A stretch of DNA of 5,283 nucleotides. Source: an uncultured Thermomonas sp. Its GTDB lineage: Bacteria > Pseudomonadota > Gammaproteobacteria > Xanthomonadales > Xanthomonadaceae. The notes under the pieces were generated by a model. That model worked only from the letters and a program-made list of their open reading frames with translations, was not told where the DNA came from and made no database searches. How positions within the stretch are numbered: position 1 is the stretch's first letter; every line of letters begins with the position of its first letter. This document shows, piece after piece, positions 1 to 3,658 of this stretch. The stretch is taken from positions 1-5,283 of the forward strand of contig CAMLJA010000156.1 in the NCBI GenBank assembly GCA_946480065.1, given 5' to 3'. Made by a program: the position numbers and the translations under genes.

Positions 1-628
1 ACTGGCGCAGCCGGCCGTCCTCGCGCTTGGCGCGGATGAAGTCCTTCACGTCCGGGTGGGAGACGTCGAAGGTGCCCATCTGCGCGCCGCGGCGGCCGCC
101 GGCGCTGGACACGGTGAAGCACATCTTGTCGTAGATATCCATGAAGGACATCGGGCCGGAGGTGTAGGCGCCGGCGCCGGCCACGAACGCGCCGCGCGGG
201 CGCAGCGTGCTGAATTCGTAGCCGATGCCGCAGCCCGCCTTCAGGGTCAGGCCGGCTTCGTGGACCTTGTCCAGGATGCCGTCCATCGAATCCTCGATGG
301 TGCCGGAGACGGTGCAGTTGATGGTCGAGGTGGCGGGCTTGTGCTCCTGCGCGCCGGCATTGGACGTGATGCGGCCGGCGGGGATGGCGCCGCGGCGCAG
401 CGCCCAGGTGAAGCGCTCCTGCCAGTACTGCTGCAGCTCGGCGGTGGGCTCGGCCTCGGACAGCGCCTTGGCCACGCGCTTGTAGGTGCCGTCGATGTCG
501 GCATCCAGGGCCACCCCCTGCTTGGTCTTCAGGCGGTACTTCTTGTCCCAGATATCGACCGACGCCGGCTGCATCGGGATGTCCTGCTTCGCGTCCGTGG
601 CCACCGCCTCCAACCTCGCCGTGCTCAT
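1..628 (-). CDS. nrdJ: Adenosylcobalamin-dependent (class II) ribonucleotide reductase, N-terminal 209 codons, partial
   Basis: This enzyme reduces ribonucleotides to deoxyribonucleotides for DNA synthesis in the cytoplasm, using a cobalamin-derived radical, so it needs no oxygen and no separate radical subunit. Only the N-terminal 209 residues are here; the C-terminal bulk, including the radical Cys and most of the active site, is off the left edge. Visible hallmarks are STINCTVSGTIEDSMDGI (residues 101-118), where Cys105 is probably the N-terminal redox-active Cys; KAGCGIGYEFSTLRPRG (130-146); and GGRRGAQMG followed by HPDVKDFIRAKRE (177-203), a conserved large-subunit segment. The ATG at 628-626 is preceded on the minus strand by AGGAG (644-640) at 11 bases, rather long spacing. 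The gene follows the regulator on the same strand after 445 bases and has its own likely promoter and NrdR boxes. I recognise the family with confidence; class II rather than class I rests on similarity to xanthomonad proteins recalled from memory. Confidence 0.93.
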   Translation of the reverse strand, partial: MSTARLEAVATDAKQDIPMQPASVDIWDKKYRLKTKQGVALDADIDGTYKRVAKALSEAEPTAELQQYWQERFTWALRRGAIPAGRITSNAGAQEHKPATSTINCTVSGTIEDSMDGILDKVHEAGLTLKAGCGIGYEFSTLRPRGAFVAGAGAYTSGPMSFMDIYDKMCFTVSSAGGRRGAQMGTFDVSHPDVKDFIRAKREDGRLRQ

Positions 629-639
629 GCTCGTGTGCG

Positions 640-644
640 CTCCT
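640..644 (-). promoter_or_regulatory. nrdJ ribosome binding site
   Basis: AGGAG on the minus strand lies 11 bases before the ATG at 628. A second purine-rich stretch, AAGGA (650-646), sits a little further upstream. The spacing is longer than usual, but this is the only Shine-Dalgarno-like sequence in reach, and the protein begins well with this start. Confidence 0.6.
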
Positions 645-689
645 GTCCTTGTACCCGTGCGGCCGTGCCGCGTCCGTGTGTTGCGTGTG

Positions 690-705
690 CGCCGCCGCGG
701 CGGCG
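690..705. repeat. Perfect 16-bp GC palindrome in the nrdJ leader
   Basis: CGCCGCCGCGGCGGCG reads the same on both strands. In the nrdJ transcript it would lie about 60-75 bases before the start codon. It has no loop, so it can only form a hairpin by unpairing a few central bases. It may be a by-product of CGG-rich composition; no function can be assigned. Confidence 0.45.
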
Positions 706-717
706 GCGACGCGGGGC

Positions 718-732
718 CGTGCCGAAGGCACG
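718..732 (-). repeat. Hairpin in the nrdJ leader
   Basis: On the minus strand CGTGCC-TTC-GGCACG forms a 6-bp perfect stem with a three-base loop about 90 bases before the nrdJ start. No T run follows, so it is not an intrinsic terminator. It may simply add structure to the 5' untranslated region. Confidence 0.5.
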
Positions 733-806
733 CCGCTGCGAATCGATGTCGTGTCCCCGCTCCCCCATCCTGCGCCTCCCCTGGCGCCGAAAAGGCCCTG
801 GTCCCG

Positions 807-819
807 GCTTGCCGCAAGC
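807..819. repeat. Inverted repeat GCTTGC-C-GCAAGC
   Basis: Two 6-bp arms flank a single central base, and the repeat touches the distal NrdR box by two bases. It could be an extra protein-binding site or a small leader hairpin. Nothing further can be assigned from sequence alone. Confidence 0.4.
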
Positions 820-833
820 ACAAGGCTTGGGCC
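818..833. promoter_or_regulatory. Degenerate second NrdR box
   Basis: GCACAAGGCTTGGGCC (plus strand) shares the CACAAG half-site with the better box at 850-865, but its other half has decayed. Its offset from that box is exactly 32 bases, three helical turns. Paired NrdR sites in other bacteria typically lie about 31-32 bases apart. The spacing, more than the match itself, supports the call. Confidence 0.55.
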
Positions 834-849
834 TGGCTGGCGAATCCAA

Positions 850-865
850 CCACAAGATGTAGTGG
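850..865. promoter_or_regulatory. NrdR box upstream of nrdJ
   Basis: On the minus strand the site reads CCACTACATCTTGTGG. Compared with the NrdR consensus as I recall it (acaCtAtATaTaGtgt), 11 of 16 positions agree, including the CACTA and GTG cores. NrdR is the Zn-ribbon/ATP-cone repressor that senses nucleotide pools and shuts down ribonucleotide reductase genes. The site lies just downstream of the predicted nrdJ transcription start, where a bound repressor could block initiation or early elongation. No nrdR gene is in the window. Confidence 0.78.
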
Positions 866-879
866 AGACGCGGGAATCG

Positions 880-909
880 ACCTTAAGCCAGCCCCGGCGG
901 CGAAGTCAA
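880..909 (-). promoter_or_regulatory. Probable sigma70-type promoter of nrdJ
   Basis: On the minus strand, TTGACT (909-904) matches five of six positions of the -35 consensus. An 18-base spacer separates it from TAAGGT (885-880), which keeps the key T, A and final T of a -10 element. AAATTT just upstream of the -35 could act as an UP-like element in this otherwise GC-rich region. The predicted start is near 873, giving a leader of about 245 bases. The promoter is inferred by pattern only. Confidence 0.6.
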
Positions 910-963
910 CGTCGAAATTTGCACTTCCGGGCTTGCGTTCGGGCGCGCCCCGCTGACAGCCAT

Positions 964-991
964 CCGCGGCGCGGTTCCGGCCGCGCCGCGG
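964..991 (-). terminator. Strong GC hairpin after the regulator gene, possible terminator
   Basis: CCGCGGCGCGG (964-974) and CCGCGCCGCGG (981-991) form an 11-bp perfect stem with a 6-base loop, about 80 bases past the regulator stop and upstream of the nrdJ promoter. There is no T run on either side, so it is not a classical intrinsic terminator. In such GC-rich genomes bare hairpins may still halt polymerase, act with Rho, or protect the 3' end of the message. Confidence 0.5.
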
Positions 992-1073
992 CGGCGCGGC
1001 GACGGCTGTATGAATGGGCAAAGCGTGCTGCGCTGCGGCGGAGGGGCGGCACCGTGGCCTCCGCGCGCGGCGC

Positions 1074-2999
1074 TCAATAGCGCCCGGTGGCGGGCCGGTT
1101 GGGCAGGCCCAGGCGGCGCGACAGCGCCTGGAAACGCGGCTCGCCGCGCAGGCCGTTCCAGCGCGCGTCCTCGGCGAGGAAGCCGACCCGGATGTCGTGT
1201 TCGCGATAGGCGCGCTCGAGTTCGTCCAGCGCCGCGTCGCGCTGGCCCAGCGCGTTCAGCACGGCAGCGATGCTGGTGGGCGGCACGTAGCGCGCGCGGG
1301 CGCGCTGCCGCAGGTCGCGCAGGATGGCCTCGGCGGCCGCGCGGTTCCCCGCCGCCACCTCCGCCACCGCGACCATCGCCAGCATCTGGCTGGCCTGGTG
1401 GGAATTCTGCGCCGAGCGTCGGTAGTCGGCGACCGCGGCGGCCGCGTCCCCGCGATCCAGCGCCAGCCCGCCGCGCACCAGCAGCGCCACCCAGAAGCCG
1501 GGCTCCAGTTCCAGCGCGCGTCGCACGCGCTCGCCGGCCGCGCGCGGCTGCCCGGCGGCGGTCAGGAAGCCGGCTTCCAGCGCATTGATGAGCGGCGAGA
1601 GCGGATCCAGCTCGCGGGCCTGGCGCGCCTGCTCCAGCCCTTCCTCGAACCGGCCGGTGTTCACCAGCACGTGGGCCAGGCCGAAGTGCGCATCGGCCAG
1701 GCTGGGATTGAGCGCGATGGCGCGGCGCAGCGCGGCCTCCGCGCCCGGCCAGTCCCATGCGTACAGCTGCAGGTAGCGGCCTTGGGCATGCTGCGCATCG
1801 GCCGAGCGCGGGTCGATGCGCAGCGCCTGCCGGGCCGCGGCGTGGGCCAGCGCGAAGGTCTCCGCGGGGTCGGCGTCGTTGTGGGCCATGAAGATGTAGG
1901 CCATGGCCAGCCCGGCATAGGCGCGGGCGCAGGTGGGATCGCGCCGCACCGCCTCCTGGAAGGCGCCCACCGCGTCGGGCTGGCGCCGCTGCAGTTCGAA
2001 CTGGGCCCGCAGCAGGGCGCGGAACGCGACCGGGTCGCCGCCATCGCACGGGCTGGCCGCCTGCGCGGCGAGGGAGCCCGGCGCGACCCGCAGCGGGACG
2101 GCGAGCGCGGCGGCGATGCGGTCGGGCAGGGCGAACACGTCGTCGCTGTGCGCATCGAAGCGGTCGGACCAGACCGCCGGCCCGCCGGCGGCGGGCAGCA
2201 GGCGGACCTGCACCTCGACCCGGTCGCCAGCGCGCCGCGTGCTGCCGTCGACCACGTAGTCGGCCCCCAGCGCACGGGCGACCGCCTGCGGCGCGCGGCC
2301 GGCGGCCACCAGCCGCTGGGCCGACGCCAGCGTGCGCAGCCGCAGCGCGCCGCTGCGCGCCAGCCGGGTGGACAGCGCCTCGGCCAGGCCCGCTTCCAGC
2401 ACCTCGTCACGCGGACCGGCGTCGCGGCTGCGGAACGGCAGCACCACCAGCGTGGTGGGCGGGGCTACCGGCGGCGGCGCGAGGTCGGTGGCGGCCACCG
2501 GGGTCGGGCGTCCCTGCAGCGCCGTCACCGCCAGCGCCGCCAGCGCCACGGCCAGCAGGACCAGCAGCGGGGCCAGGCGGCGCGCGCGCGGCGGGGCGGC
2601 TTCGTTGCGGCCCGGCATCTCCACCGGCACCGGCACCGGTGTGGGTGCGGGTGCGGGTGCGGGTTCGGGTTCGGGTTCGAGCTCGGCCACGAAGCGGTAG
2701 CCACGGCCGGGCACGGTAACGATGTAGCGGTGGTCGGCGGCGGTGGTGCCGAACGCGCGGCGCAGCGCGGCGACCGCCTGGGTGAGGTTGTTCTCCTCCA
2801 CCACCCGCCCCGGCCAGGCGGCCTCCAGCAGCGCGTCCTTGGCCACCACCTGCTCGCGCTGCGCGATCAGCACGCAGAGCACGTCGAAGGCCTTCGACGT
2901 CAGCGGCAGCACCGCGCCGTCGGCGTTGCGCACCTCGCGCTGCAGCGTGTCGACGACATAGCCGTCGAATCGGTGGTAGCGCGGGCCGGGCCCATCCAT
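1074..2999 (-). CDS. CadC-like membrane-bound winged-helix regulator with TolB-like and TPR domains
   Basis: This 641-residue protein is probably a one-component transcription regulator anchored in the inner membrane. Residues 10-104 are an OmpR/ToxR-type winged helix: [31 protein letters not shown], and the wing [14 protein letters not shown]. Residues 107-125 are an EP/AP/VP repeat linker. A basic patch (RARR, 138-141) precedes a single membrane helix (about 142-161), placing the DNA-binding domain in the cytoplasm. The periplasmic part starts with a TolB/FlgO-like domain (183-305: [24 protein letters not shown]), followed by about five TPR-like units (346-520; e.g. [20 protein letters not shown]) and helical repeats to the end. 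The ATG is the only start: an in-frame stop lies 30 bases upstream, and the ribosome binding site is weak. It is divergent from the secreted-protein gene, its most likely target. The ligand cannot be told from sequence. Confidence 0.9.
   Translation of the reverse strand: MDGPGPRYHRFDGYVVDTLQREVRNADGAVLPLTSKAFDVLCVLIAQREQVVAKDALLEAAWPGRVVEENNLTQAVAALRRAFGTTAADHRYIVTVPGRGYRFVAELEPEPEPAPAPAPTPVPVPVEMPGRNEAAPPRARRLAPLLVLLAVALAALAVTALQGRPTPVAATDLAPPPVAPPTTLVVLPFRSRDAGPRDEVLEAGLAEALSTRLARSGALRLRTLASAQRLVAAGRAPQAVARALGADYVVDGSTRRAGDRVEVQVRLLPAAGGPAVWSDRFDAHSDDVFALPDRIAAALAVPLRVAPGSLAAQAASPCDGGDPVAFRALLRAQFELQRRQPDAVGAFQEAVRRDPTCARAYAGLAMAYIFMAHNDADPAETFALAHAAARQALRIDPRSADAQHAQGRYLQLYAWDWPGAEAALRRAIALNPSLADAHFGLAHVLVNTGRFEEGLEQARQARELDPLSPLINALEAGFLTAAGQPRAAGERVRRALELEPGFWVALLVRGGLALDRGDAAAAVADYRRSAQNSHQASQMLAMVAVAEVAAGNRAAAEAILRDLRQRARARYVPPTSIAAVLNALGQRDAALDELERAYREHDIRVGFLAEDARWNGLRGEPRFQALSRRLGLPNRPATGRY
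2622..2681. repeat. Hexanucleotide repeat tract coding for the Pro-rich linker
   Basis: Ten successive 6-base units (plus strand: three CACCGG, TGTGGG, three TGCGGG, two TTCGGG, TTCGAG) lie inside the regulator gene and encode alternating Pro with Glu, Ala or Val between the DNA-binding domain and the membrane helix. Identical adjacent units suggest slippage. Gain or loss of a unit adds or removes two residues without shifting the frame, so linker length could vary between strains. Confidence 0.85.
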
Positions 3000-3002
3000 G
3001 GC

Positions 3003-3045
3003 TTCAGATGATTTCAGATTTTTTCACCGGTTTTGCAGGTTTTTC
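3003..3045. promoter_or_regulatory. Phased T-tract array in the divergent promoter region, possible operator
   Basis: Five T-rich tracts follow one another every 10 bases: TTC at 3003, TTTC at 3012 and 3022, TTTG at 3032, TTTC at 3042. The first two are part of an exact direct repeat TTCAGAT (3003-3009 and 3013-3019). OmpR-type winged helices commonly bind head-to-tail half-sites about 10-11 bases apart, and helically phased T/A tracts also bend DNA. The array covers most of the space between the regulator start (2999) and the ribosome binding site of the secreted protein gene. No clear sigma70 -35/-10 pair could be set for either direction, so the exact promoters remain undefined. Confidence 0.55.
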
Positions 3046-3093
3046 GTGACCGGCGCGCGGAGAGTCCGGGCGTTCCCTTGCAGCACCCCAACC

Positions 3094-3101
3094 AAGAGGA
3101 G
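3094..3101 (+). promoter_or_regulatory. Ribosome binding site of the secreted protein gene
   Basis: AAGAGGAG lies 8 bases before the ATG at 3110, a strong and well-placed Shine-Dalgarno sequence. It fixes the start and places the signal peptide at the N terminus. Confidence 0.85.
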
Positions 3102-3109
3102 CTCCCCTG

Positions 3110-3607
3110 ATGAACGCGATCCGCACCTGCACCCTGGCCACCACGCTGCTGTTCCTGGCCCTGCATGGCACCCCCGCCGCCGCCAGCGACCCGGCCCTCG
3201 ACGGCGCCCTGGCCACCCCCGCCAACCGCGTGGTCGGCCTGTGGTCGAACCAGTCGCTGGTGGGTCCCTGCGGCGGCACCCCCGCGATGCAGGGTCGCAA
3301 CACCGTGATCTTCATCGCGGGCGGCACCCTGGTCGACAACCCGCGCACCGCGGCGGGCACCGCCACCCAGCGCAGCATCGGCCTGGGCACCTGGGCGTTC
3401 GACCCCCGCACGGGCCGGTACAGACAGCGCGTCCGGTTCGACTGGTTCGTCAACGGTGCCTACGACGGCTACCAGACGATCGACCGCGACTTCGTGCTCG
3501 ACAGCGCCGGCAACACCGCGTCCGGCCCGGTCGTGGCCCGCCGCTACAACGCCGACGGCAGCCTGCGCGGCCAACTGTGCGGCTCGGCCACCTCCACCCG
3601 CCTCTGA
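3110..3607 (+). CDS. Small secreted protein, unrecognised family, possibly a beta-barrel fold
   Basis: A 165-residue protein with a typical Sec signal peptide: Arg5, hydrophobic core TLATTLLFLAL (8-18), and a TPAAAS cleavage region giving a mature chain from about residue 26 or 27. The mature part of about 139 residues has no membrane helix and alternates short beta-like strands with turns: VVGLWSNQSLVG, NTVIFIAGGTLV, GTWAFDPRTGRYRQRVRFDWFVNG, DRDFVLDSAGN. The pattern recalls small lipocalin-like barrels, but I do not recognise the family. The two mature cysteines, Cys54 and Cys157, could form a disulfide joining the two ends after export. It is the first gene of a probable two-gene operon, divergent from the CadC-like regulator and 51 bases before the autotransporter gene. 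Export to the periplasm or beyond is well supported; function is unknown. Confidence 0.85.
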   Translation: MNAIRTCTLATTLLFLALHGTPAAASDPALDGALATPANRVVGLWSNQSLVGPCGGTPAMQGRNTVIFIAGGTLVDNPRTAAGTATQRSIGLGTWAFDPRTGRYRQRVRFDWFVNGAYDGYQTIDRDFVLDSAGNTASGPVVARRYNADGSLRGQLCGSATSTRL

Positions 3608-3619
3608 TCACGACTGCAT

Positions 3620-3647
3620 GGCCGGGCCGCGACATCGCGGCCCGGCC
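3620..3647 (+). terminator. Strong intercistronic hairpin between the secreted protein and autotransporter genes
   Basis: GGCCGGGCCGCG (3620-3631) and CGCGGCCCGGCC (3636-3647) form a 12-bp perfect, all-GC stem with a 4-base loop, 12 bases after the stop codon of the first gene. No T run follows, so full intrinsic termination is unlikely. It directly abuts the ribosome binding site of the next gene. It could stabilise the upstream message, reduce readthrough, or restrain translation of the autotransporter. Confidence 0.6.
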
Positions 3648-3653
3648 GGGAGA
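3648..3653 (+). promoter_or_regulatory. Ribosome binding site of the autotransporter gene
   Basis: GGGAGA sits 5 bases before the ATG at 3659 and immediately after the 12-bp hairpin. The site is moderate and closely spaced. It supports this start, which also gives a good lipoprotein signal peptide. Confidence 0.6.
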
Positions 3654-3658
3654 CCGCC

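Larger units (their letters stand above)
629..1073. other. Intergenic control region between the regulator and nrdJ
   Basis: This 445-base stretch holds no gene I can support. Reading along the minus strand it has, in order, a 7-bp inverted repeat just after the regulator stop (1038-1044 with 1058-1064), a strong 11-bp hairpin (964-991), a sigma70-type promoter (880-909), a good NrdR box (850-865), a degenerate second box (818-833), a GC-rich leader with two strong inverted repeats, and the nrdJ ribosome binding site. Open frames across it are rich in Arg and Pro with unselective codon use, as expected of non-coding GC-rich DNA. Confidence 0.8.

Noticed and set aside
625..855. 76-codon leader frame (TTG start) whose TGA overlaps the nrdJ ATG as ATGA
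   Set aside because: The overlap is the sort seen in translational coupling, but the start is TTG inside the NrdR box with no ribosome binding site. Codon use is unselective (AGG, GGA, CCA) and the product is Arg/Pro/Gly-rich.
770..860. Possible cobalamin riboswitch in the nrdJ leader (minus-strand AAGCCGGGACCAGG resembles a B12 box)
   Set aside because: The match needs gaps, and I could not find the other conserved core segments of the aptamer. A covariance-model search of this leader would settle it.
56..862. 268-codon plus-strand open frame across nrdJ and its leader
   Set aside because: It is antisense to well-conserved reductase sequence, and its translation becomes Arg/Pro-rich noise beyond it.
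939..952. GGGCGCGCCC palindrome
   Set aside because: Short all-GC palindromes are expected by chance at this composition, and nothing around it suggests a function.
1014..3011. 665-codon open frame on the plus strand opposite the regulator
   Set aside because: It is antisense to a clear winged-helix/TPR protein. Its translation is low-complexity Ala/Arg/Gly/Gln/His with no domain, as expected from mirrored third-position GC bias.
3033..3061. TTGCAG as a -35 element for the secreted protein gene
   Set aside because: At 16-18 bases downstream there is only GC-rich sequence with no -10-like hexamer.
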